In this document: positions 15,195 to 23,126 of the stretch, piece by piece
How positions within the stretch are numbered: position 1 is the stretch's first letter
How the letters are laid out: every line of letters starts with the position of its first letter
Assembly: GCA_023134135.1 (NCBI GenBank)
Contig: JAGLVB010000010.1
Coordinates: forward strand, 1-35,711
From: Candidatus Aenigmatarchaeota archaeon
GTDB lineage: Archaea; Aenigmatarchaeota; Aenigmatarchaeia; QMZS01
Length of the DNA: 35,711 nucleotides
Direction: 5' to 3'
Notes under the pieces: generated by a model
The model's input: only the letters and a program-made list of their open reading frames with translations
What the model was told of the DNA's origin: nothing
Database searches by the model: none
Made by a program: the position numbers and the translations under genes

Positions 15195-15881
15195 TCATTT
15201 ATTTTTCTCAATTTTTTCAATTTTCCCGTCTTTTATATGCACAATTTTGTCTGCATAAGAAGCAAGAGACTGGTCATGGGTTACAAGTATTACTGTTTTT
15301 CCTTCCTTGTTTATTTCCTTCAAACCTTGCATTATCTTTTTTCCGGTTTTGGAATCAAGATTTCCTGTTGGCTCATCCCCAAGCACTATTTTCGGGTCTG
15401 TTGCAAGAGCTCTTGAAACCGCAACCCTTTGCTGTTCCCCTCCGCTAAGTTCGGTTGGTTTATGATCTAATCTGTGACTTAACCCAACAGATTCAAGTAA
15501 TTTCATTGCCCTCTCTTTCCTCTCAACCATAGGCATATTCTGAAAAACCATTGGGAGCATAACATTTTCCAAAACCGTAAGCGTCCTGAATAAATTAAAA
15601 GTCTGAAATATAAAACCAATTGTTTTTCCTCTTATTGTCGCAAGTTCGCTTTCAGAAAAATCTGCAATATTTTTTCCTTCCAGAAAAACACTTCCCTGAG
15701 TGGGTATATCCAGACAACCAACAATATGCATTAAAGTTGATTTCCCTGAACCGCTTGGTCCGAAAATCGCAACAAACTCGCCTTCCTTTATTTTCAGGTT
15801 TGCCTTATCCAAAGCGTAAACTTTGGAATCGCCCATCTTATAAATTTTTGAAACATTTTTTAATTCTATTATTGATGGCAT
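15195..15881 (-). CDS. ABC transporter ATP-binding protein (MacB/LolD type)
   Basis: A 228-residue ATPase of the MacB/LolD family that powers the permease at 12709-13929. It has Walker [10 protein letters not shown] near residue 40, the Q-loop in FIFQTFNLF, the signature [15 protein letters not shown], Walker [13 protein letters not shown] and the switch histidine in LVTHDQ. The [14 protein letters not shown] segment is typical of this export subfamily. Length is normal for the family. It is the first gene of a three-gene operon, with its own start preceded by an AT-rich promoter-like region at 15885-15910. Confidence 0.92.
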   Translation of the reverse strand: MPSIIELKNVSKIYKMGDSKVYALDKANLKIKEGEFVAIFGPSGSGKSTLMHIVGCLDIPTQGSVFLEGKNIADFSESELATIRGKTIGFIFQTFNLFRTLTVLENVMLPMVFQNMPMVERKERAMKLLESVGLSHRLDHKPTELSGGEQQRVAVSRALATDPKIVLGDEPTGNLDSKTGKKIMQGLKEINKEGKTVILVTHDQSLASYADKIVHIKDGKIEKIEKNK

Positions 15882-15925
15882 AACTTAATTGATAAAATAA
15901 TGTTATATTTAATTAAGAAAATATC

Positions 15926-16240
15926 TTACTTTTTCTCAAAACGATTATTGTCTCTTACATAACATTTATACATAACCCTTTGAAAAGATTCGTCAAGATT
16001 AAGATTTAATGAATTGGCAAGACAAGAAAGAGTAAAAATAATATCTGCAATTTCATCAGAAAGCTCTTTTGTTTCTTCTGAGGATTTTTTCTTTTTTGGA
16101 CCATAAATATGATTTATTTCTCTTGCTAATTCTCCAGTTTCTTCTGTTAATCTTGCCAATATTTCATGTGGTTTCCAATATTCAATTTTGTATTGACTTA
16201 TCCATTTGTCAACTTCATCTTGAACTTCTTTTAGACCCAT
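15926..16240 (-). CDS. MazG-like nucleotide pyrophosphohydrolase
   Basis: A 104-residue all-helical protein of the MazG/dUTPase-like superfamily, which hydrolyses nucleoside triphosphates, often modified or house-cleaning substrates. The metal-binding helices are visible: RLTEETGELAREI (E-E-x-x-E) and ELSDEIADIIFTLSCLAN (E-x-x-x-D). The KKKKSSEE loop between them is typical of the small single-domain forms. The exact substrate cannot be inferred. It stands alone, diverging from the hairpin-rich region before uL3. Confidence 0.82.
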   Translation of the reverse strand: MGLKEVQDEVDKWISQYKIEYWKPHEILARLTEETGELAREINHIYGPKKKKSSEETKELSDEIADIIFTLSCLANSLNLNLDESFQRVMYKCYVRDNNRFEKK

Positions 16241-16527
16241 ACATTTATTATGAAAGATAATCTATAAAAATTACGGACTTTTTCTTAACTCTTCGGAATT
16301 TTTTGGCTTCGCCAAAAATTGTCTTGTAAACCATTACTCACCCCTATCAAAAGATTATAACAAAGATTTAGAGGTTCATTAAATTGCACTCGTTCACCCA
16401 AATTCAAACCTTCGGTTTGAACTTCTCTAAATCCAAGGTTAATATTTACTGATTTACAAAATAACTCCAAAGAAAACCTAAATCCTAAGAAATACCTCTA
16501 TTTTAAATTTATAATCTAAATTATACA
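16241..16527. other. Hairpin-rich intergenic region, possible small RNA
   Basis: No convincing gene is seen. Three base-paired elements stand out. TTTTTGGC (16300-16307) pairs with GCCAAAAA (16311-16318) across a TTC loop. TTCAAACC (16403-16410) pairs with GGTTTGAA (16414-16421), also across TTC. GATTTAGAG (16365-16373) pairs with CTCTAAATC (16425-16433), enclosing the second hairpin. The uL3 promoter appears to lie after them, so they are not part of its leader. A structured RNA or the relic of a mobile element is possible. Confidence 0.45.
16502..16511 (+). promoter_or_regulatory. TATA-like box of the uL3 gene
   Basis: TTTAAATTTA lies 17-26 bases before the ATG at 16528, which would give a leaderless or nearly leaderless mRNA. 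Confidence 0.45.
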
Positions 16528-17448
16528 ATGGCAACACCACATGGACCGAGAAGGGGGAGTTTACAATTTTGGCCGAGAGTACGGGCTAAGAGAATCTATC
16601 CTAAAGTATCATTCTGGTCTGGAGACGGGATACAGGGTTTTGCGGCTTACAAAGTGGGAATGGTGCAATATTCTGCAACAGAAACCAGAAAAAATGTAAA
16701 TCAGGGTAAAGAAATTGTAAGAGCCGCCACAGTTCTTGAAATTCCGGTGATTTATCCAATAGGCATTGCTTTTTACAAAAATAAACGAAAAACCACAGAA
16801 TATTTCAATATTAAAGAATTGCCAAAAGACTTAAAAAAAGACCTGAAAAGGAAAATTAAGATTAAAACTGAAGAATACGGGAAAATACCTGAAGAATTTG
16901 ACGAATTAAGAATAAAAGTGACTAATTTCCCAAGAAAAACCAAATTAAAGAAAACACCTGAAGTATTTGAACTTGGGTGCAAACTTGAATTGGATAAAGC
17001 AAAAGAACTTCTTGGAAATGAACTTAAAATTGAAGATTGTTTTTCTGACGGGGATTTAATTGAAGTAACCTCCATTACCAAAGGAAAAGGCACACAAGGC
17101 ACAATCAAAAGATTTGGGTGTAAATTAAGAAGTCATAAAGCAAAAAAAGGAAGGAGAAGAGTTGGCAGTATAGGGAGTGTTATGCCAAGGAAAGTTGACT
17201 GGAGGGTTCCAATGCCAGGTCAGATGGGATTCCACCAGAGAACTGAATATAACAAATTAATTTTAAAAATTTCAGACAATCTTGAAGAAATCAATCCTAC
17301 TCAGGGATTTAAAGAATATGGACTTGTAAAAACAAAATATGCGCTTATAGACGGCTCTATCCCGGGAACAAGGAAGAGAATGATTCTTTTGAGAAAATCA
17401 AAAAAACAGAAAAAAGAGATTTTGCAGGTTCAGGAGATTTTGAAATAA
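16528..17448 (+). CDS. rpl3: Large-subunit ribosomal protein uL3
   Basis: The 306-residue protein that helps form the peptidyl-transferase centre. The archaeal/eukaryotic type start (ATPHGPRRGSLQFWPRVRAKR) is clear, and the conserved core includes VTSITKGKGTQGTIKRFG, HKAKKGRRRVGSIG and MPGQMGFHQRTEYN. It is somewhat shorter than most archaeal L3 proteins (about 335-350). In most archaea L3 is followed by L4, L23 and L2; here none of them follows, so the cluster is broken. A TATA-like box lies just upstream. Confidence 0.95.
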   Translation: MATPHGPRRGSLQFWPRVRAKRIYPKVSFWSGDGIQGFAAYKVGMVQYSATETRKNVNQGKEIVRAATVLEIPVIYPIGIAFYKNKRKTTEYFNIKELPKDLKKDLKRKIKIKTEEYGKIPEEFDELRIKVTNFPRKTKLKKTPEVFELGCKLELDKAKELLGNELKIEDCFSDGDLIEVTSITKGKGTQGTIKRFGCKLRSHKAKKGRRRVGSIGSVMPRKVDWRVPMPGQMGFHQRTEYNKLILKISDNLEEINPTQGFKEYGLVKTKYALIDGSIPGTRKRMILLRKSKKQKKEILQVQEILK

Positions 17449-17522
17449 CAGATATAGAAGATTCAAACAAATTATTTCTTATTGATTTAATCTTTTGAAT
17501 GATTGGTTTTAAACAATTCTTT

Positions 17523-17897
17523 TTATTTCCTTAATTTTAAACTTTTTAACTTACTTCTTAGATTTATATCTTCCTGTTCATAATCCTGCATTATCTTGTT
17601 ATATATCTTATCGCCTATTTTTCTGCTATAATAACGCTTCTCCGCCTCTTTCTTGCCAAGCTCTATTAAATTTAGCCTTACTTTTAGTTCTTCTTTAGTT
17701 TCACCCTGAGTTAATTTTGTCCTTGAAATATATGATATATAATACAACATAGCCGCCATATCAATTGTCATAAGGAGGAAAATTATGTTATATGATGTAT
17801 TTGGAAACTGAGAAAACAAAGAAGCAATAATAAATATTGTAAGAATTAAAACAGAAATCATAATCCCCCAGATAAAATCCTCAGAAACCCTCTTCAT
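17523..17897 (-). CDS. Small two-helix membrane protein, paralog 1
   Basis: A 124-residue protein of unknown function with two N-terminal membrane helices (about 8-30 and 35-57) and a charged cytoplasmic helical tail. The tail carries KEELKVRLNLIELGKKEAEKR and ends QDYEQEDINLRSKLK. It is clearly paralogous to the protein at 18406-18798: same layout, nearly the same tail, and 38 identical DNA bases (17551-17588 and 18434-18471). The two copies flank the uL24 gene in the same orientation, a sign of a recent local duplication. No known family is recognised. Confidence 0.7.
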   Translation of the reverse strand: MKRVSEDFIWGIMISVLILTIFIIASLFSQFPNTSYNIIFLLMTIDMAAMLYYISYISRTKLTQGETKEELKVRLNLIELGKKEAEKRYYSRKIGDKIYNKIMQDYEQEDINLRSKLKSLKLRK

Positions 17898-17993
17898 AGA
17901 TAAATAAAGAGAATTATATATAAATGAATTTATTTCCTGAAAAAACTCTTTCTGAGTGAAAAAAAGGTTTATTAGTTTTTATTTAATAATTAA

Positions 17994-18389
17994 ATGAGAC
18001 AACATTTTAGCAGTAAATGGAATGTAAGCGTACAGGCAAGAAAACAGAGAAAATACATGAGAACTGCACCAAAACACGTAAGGCAGAAACTCATGCATAC
18101 AAATCTTAGCTCTGAACTGAAAAAAAAATATGACCGGAGAAGTTTTCCTGTAAGAGCTGGAGATAAAGTAAGAGTTATGAAGGGTAGTTTTAAAGGTAAA
18201 ATCTCAAAAGTTACTGGTCTTAATTTGAAAAGTTTATCTGTTTACATTGAAGATGTAAAAAGGAAAAGAGAAGATGGGAAAGAGATTCAGGTTCCTATAA
18301 AACCCTCAAACCTGCAGATTGTTTCTATGGTGCTGGATGATAAAAAAAGAATAAAAATCGCGGACCGGAAAAAACCCGCAAAAAAATAG
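17994..18389 (+). CDS. rpl24: Large-subunit ribosomal protein uL24
   Basis: A 131-residue archaeal/eukaryotic type uL24, which helps start large-subunit assembly. The N-terminal extension (SSKWNVSVQARKQRKYMRTAP) and the KOW motif (RAGDKVRVMKGSFKGKISKVTGL split over about 56-78) are clear. The tail is Lys-rich. In most archaea this gene sits in the spc cluster between L14 and S4e; here it stands alone between two paralogous membrane-protein genes. A TATA-like stretch lies about 25 bases before the ATG. Confidence 0.93.
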   Translation: MRQHFSSKWNVSVQARKQRKYMRTAPKHVRQKLMHTNLSSELKKKYDRRSFPVRAGDKVRVMKGSFKGKISKVTGLNLKSLSVYIEDVKRKREDGKEIQVPIKPSNLQIVSMVLDDKKRIKIADRKKPAKK

Positions 18390-18405
18390 AGAATTAATCA
18401 AAAAT

Positions 18406-18798
18406 TCATTTCTTTGACTTCAGATTTTTTAATTTACTTCTTAGATTTATATCTTCCTGTTCATAATCCTGAAATATCTTGTTATATATCTTTTCGCTTA
18501 TTTTCCTATTATAATATCTCTTCTTCGCTTCCTTTTTTCCAATTTCTATTAGCTTTAATCTTACTTTTAATTCTTCTTTTATATCTTTATTGCCTAATTT
18601 TACTTTTGAAATATATATAACATAATAGATCATAGCAACCAAATCAATTATCATGAACAAAAAGATTATATTATAAATACCTTTTGGAATTTGAGAAACT
18701 ACGGATAAAATGAGAAATAGAAATAAAATGATAAAAATGGTAATTATCAAAACTGAGATTATGGTTATCCATATAAAATCATCATTTATAGGCTTCAT
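18406..18798 (-). CDS. Small two-helix membrane protein, paralog 2
   Basis: A 130-residue paralog of 17523-17897. It has two membrane helices (about 9-37, longer than in copy 1, and 42-62) and the same charged tail (KEELKVRLKLIEIGKKEAKKR, ending QDYEQEDINLRSKLK). DNA similarity is highest at the 3' end and weaker in the membrane part, so the membrane helices have diverged faster than the tail. The gene ends 16 bases from the end of uL24 and converges with it. It diverges from the membrane gene at 18828. Function unknown. Confidence 0.7.
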   Translation of the reverse strand: MKPINDDFIWITIISVLIITIFIILFLFLILSVVSQIPKGIYNIIFLFMIIDLVAMIYYVIYISKVKLGNKDIKEELKVRLKLIEIGKKEAKKRYYNRKISEKIYNKIFQDYEQEDINLRSKLKNLKSKK

Positions 18799-18827
18799 AA
18801 ATTAATAAGTAAACTATCATATAACTT

Positions 18828-19178
18828 ATGGTATTTGATATATATGTTTTATTAAACTGGCTGATACCCTCGATACTTGCTGCAATTGGGATAATGCTTT
18901 CAAGCAATATTATTGAACACAATCTGGAGTTTAAACATGCAATCCTGATTGCTCTTGCCGCAAATATTGTGCCTTCAATTGCTTTTATGTTTCTTGGTTC
19001 CTATTTCATGGGAATTCCTTTTGGATTTGTGCTCCTTGATTTGTTGTGTTGGATTGCTCTTGCATTTTTGATAATGTCTGATATTGAAGTAATTGACAGG
19101 ATTAAAATTGCCATTCTTGGATTTGGAATAACGCAGGTTTTGTTGTTTGTTTTGCCTTGGATAATGAGTTTGATTTAA
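18828..19178 (+). CDS. Four-helix membrane protein of unknown function
   Basis: A 116-residue, almost wholly hydrophobic protein with about four membrane helices (near 5-25, 35-58, 63-83 and 93-114). Short charged turns lie between them (EHNLEFKH and SDIEVIDRIK). No transport or enzyme motif is visible. The start codon lies 29 bases from the divergent start of paralog 2, so the two share a promoter region. The hydrophobic pattern and lack of competing frames support a real gene. Confidence 0.6.
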   Translation: MVFDIYVLLNWLIPSILAAIGIMLSSNIIEHNLEFKHAILIALAANIVPSIAFMFLGSYFMGIPFGFVLLDLLCWIALAFLIMSDIEVIDRIKIAILGFGITQVLLFVLPWIMSLI

Positions 19179-19187
19179 GATTTTATT

Positions 19188-19772
19188 TTATTGTAAAGTC
19201 CTCTGATAGAACCAATGAAGTTTATCTAATTCTTCTGTTTGTTGTTCTAAATACTTACATTTTTCTCCGAATTTTGTTGCCTGTTGAATATTCAACCAAT
19301 AATTATCAATAGATTTGTTTATTGTTTCTTCACCAATACAAGCTACAGCCAGTTCCATAATATCTCCCTCAAAACCTCCAACCTCAGGCATACCATAATC
19401 CTCAAGTTCAATTGCTGTGTCTATAATTGGGTCTAAAACAGCAATTCTTTTTCTAACTTTATCCAGGGTTAATCCGCCCAATTCTGAAATAAGATCTCTC
19501 CTTCTATTTGTAGTTTCTTCATTTAAACAATATATTTTTCTCAAAGCATAATTCTTAATTCCCTCTCTAACCCCTAAAGGTATTTTCCCATAATTTTCAG
19601 CAAACTCGGATTTCTGAAGAATAGCGGTATTTGCAACTTCCTCTCCATCTTTTGTATAAAGAACACCAATTTCACTTGCTTTAATTGGCTCTGGAAAATA
19701 AACCCCAACAATTTTATGAAAATCCAACTCCCCTGAATTAAAATAAGTTCCAGAACCCTCTCTTCTTACCAT
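19188..19772 (-). CDS. Hypothetical soluble protein, 194 residues
   Basis: I do not recognise this protein. The first 60 residues look beta-rich (GTYFNSGELDFHKIVGVYFP, VLYTKDGEEVANTAILQ), and the rest is helical, with an acidic segment (IELEDYGMPEVGGFEGDIMELA) and a coiled-coil-like end (CKYLEQQTEELDKLHWF). No signal peptide, membrane segment or metal motif is visible. It is convergent with the membrane gene at 18828 (9 bases apart) and lies downstream of the 5S rRNA gene on the same strand, with its own AT-rich promoter region between. Confidence 0.6.
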   Translation of the reverse strand: MVRREGSGTYFNSGELDFHKIVGVYFPEPIKASEIGVLYTKDGEEVANTAILQKSEFAENYGKIPLGVREGIKNYALRKIYCLNEETTNRRRDLISELGGLTLDKVRKRIAVLDPIIDTAIELEDYGMPEVGGFEGDIMELAVACIGEETINKSIDNYWLNIQQATKFGEKCKYLEQQTEELDKLHWFYQRTLQ

Positions 19773-19838
19773 TATTTAATATTTATAAAATTTTAAATAC
19801 TCTGTGGTGATTAAATAGTAATCAGAATAATTATAATA

Positions 19839-19955
19839 AGTCGGCAACGTCATGATGTTTCCACCCATAAGGCAGTACTTACCAAATCGCTGGAAAACTT
19901 AACTTCTGTGTTCGGGATGAGAACAGGTGTACCCCTTCCGCTATGGTCGCCAACT
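19839..19955 (-). rRNA. rrf: 5S ribosomal RNA, not linked to other rRNA genes
   Basis: On the minus strand the RNA begins AGTTGGCGACCATAGC and ends GTTGCCGACT. The first and last ten bases pair to form helix I, with two G-T pairs. Inside, CATCCCGAACACAGAAGTTAA is the typical loop B/helix III region, and TGGTAAGTACTGCC and GGGTGG match helices IV-V. Length is about 117 nt. No 16S or 23S rRNA is in the window, so this gene is separate from the main rRNA genes. A TATA box sits upstream. Confidence 0.93.
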
Positions 19956-19973
19956 TAAATTAATTTGGATTAA

Positions 19974-19982
19974 AAATTTAAA
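19974..19982 (-). promoter_or_regulatory. TATA box of the 5S rRNA gene
   Basis: TTTAAATTT on the minus strand is centred about 23-25 bases before the 5S 5' end. It shows that the 5S gene has its own promoter and is not part of the upstream gene's mRNA. Confidence 0.5.
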
Positions 19983-20003
19983 AGAAGACTATTATTTATC
20001 GAA

Positions 20004-20741
20004 TTATTTGTAATTCTTGATTTCACTGATTATTTCAATCATTTTGGTCTTATTATTCTCATTTATTGTGCCTGTGACAATTATATCCGCTCCCGCGTCC
20101 AATTTCTTTCTTGCTGTCTCTTTATCTCTTATTCCGCCTCCTACAATCACCGGGATATCCAGACACTTCTTAATGGCTGCAATGATCCCCTCAGATACAG
20201 AATACTTCGCCCCTGAACCCGCTTCCAGATAAACACATTTCATCCCGAAATACTGCGCTGTAAGAGCATACGCAACAGCAACGTCCGCTTTGTCTCTCGG
20301 CAGGAGCTTGGCATCAGAAACAAGCTGCGAAGTGCAGACATTCCCTGATTCAAACATCAAATATCCCATTGGAATTGGCTCCAAACCATAAGTTTTCACA
20401 AGAGGGGCTCCTTTTAATTGCTCATCCACTATATAAGCCGTACTTCTGGAATTTAACAAAGACATAAAGAAAATTGCATCAGCATATTTTGATATTCCTG
20501 CATGAGTGCTTGGGAATAAGATTATCGGCAAATCCGAAGCCTCTTTGATTTTCTTAATAGTATCATCTAACTGAATTATTGCTGTTGAACTTGAACCCCC
20601 AACCATTAAAGCATCTGTTCCGGCTTCTTCTGCTGTTTTTACAATTTCCGCAACCTGCTCTATTGTTTGTTTATCCGGATCTATAAGAGTAAAATGCAGT
20701 TTTTCGGTTTTCAGTTTTTTGATGATTTCTTCGAATACCAT
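20004..20741 (-). CDS. Geranylgeranylglyceryl phosphate synthase
   Basis: A 245-residue TIM-barrel enzyme that joins geranylgeranyl diphosphate to sn-glycerol-1-phosphate, the first committed step of archaeal ether lipids. It starts with HFTLIDPDKQ, then MVGGSSS, ILFPSTHAGISKYADAIFFMSLLNS (split over about 75-100), and YLEAGSGAKYSV. The phosphate-binding loops VGGGIRDKETA and DIIVTGTI close the barrel. Length is normal. It works downstream of the mevalonate pathway begun by the enzymes at 8563-11116. Its gene stands alone between the 5S rRNA and an unknown gene. Confidence 0.93.
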   Translation of the reverse strand: MVFEEIIKKLKTEKLHFTLIDPDKQTIEQVAEIVKTAEEAGTDALMVGGSSSTAIIQLDDTIKKIKEASDLPIILFPSTHAGISKYADAIFFMSLLNSRSTAYIVDEQLKGAPLVKTYGLEPIPMGYLMFESGNVCTSQLVSDAKLLPRDKADVAVAYALTAQYFGMKCVYLEAGSGAKYSVSEGIIAAIKKCLDIPVIVGGGIRDKETARKKLDAGADIIVTGTINENNKTKMIEIISEIKNYK

Positions 20742-20789
20742 AATCTTATTGAAATCTTTAAAAATAGTTATTATTTTATTTAAAAGAAT

Positions 20790-21290
20790 TTATAACTCAT
20801 CGAATTGAACTGTTGAATCCTCATAACCTTTAAGCACCTGTTCTTTATTATCTCGATAAACAGTACTAAATAATATTTCTGTGTTATTAACAGAACCAAT
20901 AACCTTCAATAATTCTTCTTCATCAAAATTCCCATCTCTAACAGGCACATTTTTATATATCCCGTGAGGTGAATAAGAATCCAGAGCTAAATCCACTTCT
21001 CCTAATTTCTTATCTCTAAATTCTCTAAAGTGAGGCATTTCATCATAAACAGTTAAATCACCCAATCCATACACTTCAAGTTTTTTTACTTCAAAATCAT
21101 CAGAATAACGTTTCCCTATAAAAAATCCCCTTGCATCTTTAAATAACTTCTTGAATGGAACTATTGGTGAAACTCTTATTTTCACTTTTTCATTTTTAAC
21201 AATAGTTTGACCTATTCCCTCTCCATAAGATACTTCCATATTAGGATATTCTCCAGTCACCAATTCAACAATCTCATCGCGGGTTACCAT
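20790..21290 (-). CDS. Hypothetical soluble protein, 166 residues
   Basis: An alpha/beta protein of no recognised family. It has a short N-terminal helix (TRDEIVELVTGEY), then several beta strands (TIVKNEKVKIRVSPIVPFK, KKLEVYGLGDLTVY). A mixed middle part carries His and Asp residues (MPHFREFRDKKLGEVDLALD, SYSPHGIYKNVPVRDG), and the end is acidic. No membrane segment or metal motif is visible. It lies between GGGP synthase and SecD, all on the minus strand, with 38- to 49-base gaps that carry AT-rich promoter-like sequence, so it may be its own unit. Confidence 0.6.
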   Translation of the reverse strand: MVTRDEIVELVTGEYPNMEVSYGEGIGQTIVKNEKVKIRVSPIVPFKKLFKDARGFFIGKRYSDDFEVKKLEVYGLGDLTVYDEMPHFREFRDKKLGEVDLALDSYSPHGIYKNVPVRDGNFDEEELLKVIGSVNNTEILFSTVYRDNKEQVLKGYEDSTVQFDEL

Positions 21291-21327
21291 AATAAAATAA
21301 TGAAAATTTTAAATAATTTACAATCAA

Positions 21328-23025
21328 CTAATCCGCCAATACATATTCAACATATTTGCTGAAAGCTGGTCTTGTAATTAATATTCCTACCAATACTCCA
21401 ATAATTGTTGTTAAAGCAAAACCTCCTATTTCCTTGTAAACCCCAAATCCCGCAAATAGTATTGGAAGCATGGCGCATATTGTTGTGGCTCCTGCCCCGA
21501 AAATCATAAAGAAAGCTCTTTTTAGACCTTCCTTAAGAGAATACCTTTCCTTCTTGTTTCTGGTCTCATCAATAATCAATATCTGGTCATCAACCCCAAA
21601 ACCAATTGCCGCAACAATTCCCGCAAAAGCGAGTGTGGATAAATTCCAGCCAGTTAACGCAGCAAAACCAAAAATTATTATTGCTTCCGCCAACATCGTC
21701 ATCATAACCCCTGCGGAAATTTTCAGATTTCTGTATCTAATGTAAATGACTGCGCTAATTAAAAATATTGCTGTTAATCCAGCCATAGCAATCAGATAAA
21801 GGTAACCACCCCCTAAAGTTGCACTTAACTGATCCATAGAAACCACTTTGAGTTCCACCGGCAGGTTTCCTGATTTTAAAACCGCTTTTAACTGGTTCAT
21901 ATTCTGCCTCGCTTCTTCTTCTGTTTCACCATGCCCTGTAATAATAGGGTTCATTATTTCCCTGCCTTTCAAATCCCCCGCAATTGTTAAAGCATCTGTT
22001 TCTTTGCCATCAAGATAAAAATAAATCCTCTCCGACAATTGGCTTCCCCCAGGAGTTATTATTTTATCTGAATTCTGCGTAATTTCAGCAAACTTTTTTG
22101 CACCTTCAGGGGAAACCACAACACCAAACTGGAATTTATAACCTCCTTCAGTCTTCCCAAAATAATTGCTGGAAGCCGGGATTCCAATAGAAGTAATCTC
22201 TTTTGTTGTATACACAAGACCTTCAATAACAACCTTATTTGAAGTTAGATTCTTTAAATTAAATTCTATCCCTTTCAAAACAAAAGTATCATTAATACTA
22301 TAAATATTTTCATTAATTTTTATTGTGGTATTATCCAAAATCTCAACTAAATAATCCTCAACTTCCCCATCAACAAAATTTCCGAGTGTGAAATAAGAAC
22401 TATTTTTTACAGTTATGGGTATCTTAGCTTCAAAGTTTCCTTCCCTGGATAACAAATCAATTATCTCATCTCTGGTTCCTCCGGCTATCTGAACCATTAT
22501 CAAATCCTTACCCCCGACCTTAAGTTCCCTAAATTCTGCCTGCCTCAAACCATAAACATTTATCCTTGTCTCTAAAACAGATATAATTTCACCTGTAGTA
22601 ACATTTGTTTCATTTCCCTGTAAAGACTGAACTGATTCAAGCAAAGCCCTTATACCCCCATCTATATCAAGACCAAATTTCAGATTTGAAGATTCGGTTT
22701 TAATAATAGAAATATTAAATAAATCAGCTTCCTGCAATTTAATATTCTTGGTCCCTTTATCAGTATTCAAATTTAGATATCCTCTCTCACCCTGAAACTG
22801 AAGCAAATCAATAAGATTTGTTATTTCCTTTGATTCCTGACCAATCATATTTGCAGAATAAATTACAGTTCCTAAATCAATCTTCCCCTCAAAAGCTCCA
22901 GTTCCAACACTTGTGACAATTACACCTGAAGGATTTATCTTTGGATTTATAATTGCTATAGAACCCACTATGCAAAATAACAGCAATAATACCTGCCAAC
23001 TAAGCAATAATCTCTTAAAACCCAT
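21328..23025 (-). CDS. secD: Protein translocase subunit SecD
   Basis: A 565-residue membrane protein that helps drive protein export across the cytoplasmic membrane. There is one N-terminal helix (about 8-27) and a large extracytoplasmic region (about 30-395) with the P1-type repeats (FGLDIDGGIRALLE, ETRINVYGLRQAEFRELKV). Five C-terminal helices of the RND type follow, with GFGVDDQILIIDE on helix 4. Archaeal SecD usually pairs with SecF in the next gene; SecF is not adjacent here. Secreted S-layer and CARDB proteins in this window would be natural clients. Confidence 0.92.
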   Translation of the reverse strand: MGFKRLLLSWQVLLLLFCIVGSIAIINPKINPSGVIVTSVGTGAFEGKIDLGTVIYSANMIGQESKEITNLIDLLQFQGERGYLNLNTDKGTKNIKLQEADLFNISIIKTESSNLKFGLDIDGGIRALLESVQSLQGNETNVTTGEIISVLETRINVYGLRQAEFRELKVGGKDLIMVQIAGGTRDEIIDLLSREGNFEAKIPITVKNSSYFTLGNFVDGEVEDYLVEILDNTTIKINENIYSINDTFVLKGIEFNLKNLTSNKVVIEGLVYTTKEITSIGIPASSNYFGKTEGGYKFQFGVVVSPEGAKKFAEITQNSDKIITPGGSQLSERIYFYLDGKETDALTIAGDLKGREIMNPIITGHGETEEEARQNMNQLKAVLKSGNLPVELKVVSMDQLSATLGGGYLYLIAMAGLTAIFLISAVIYIRYRNLKISAGVMMTMLAEAIIIFGFAALTGWNLSTLAFAGIVAAIGFGVDDQILIIDETRNKKERYSLKEGLKRAFFMIFGAGATTICAMLPILFAGFGVYKEIGGFALTTIIGVLVGILITRPAFSKYVEYVLAD

Positions 23026-23098
23026 TTATAAGAACGTTAAAAATGTTAATAAGCCTGTATAAAGGTTTGTACCCACAAAACAGGGGTGTATTTTTAGT

Positions 23099-23107
23099 AT
23101 ATAAAAG
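23099..23107 (+). promoter_or_regulatory. TATA box of the second TrmB gene
   Basis: TATATAAAA lies 20-28 bases before the ATG at 23127, leaderless spacing. It falls inside the upstream open stretch that starts at 23043, which argues that the ATG at 23127 is the true start. Confidence 0.55.
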
Positions 23108-23126
23108 TTATAATTATTTATATAAT

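Noticed and set aside
16285-16470. 61-codon minus-strand frame in the gap before uL3
   Set aside because: It is made largely of the hairpin arms, so its codons are set by the base pairing. No ribosome site or family resemblance is seen.
23043-23126. Longer start for the second TrmB gene
   Set aside because: The 28-codon extension contains the TATA box at 23099-23107 and does not look like TrmB sequence. The ATG at 23127 fits the family and the promoter spacing.
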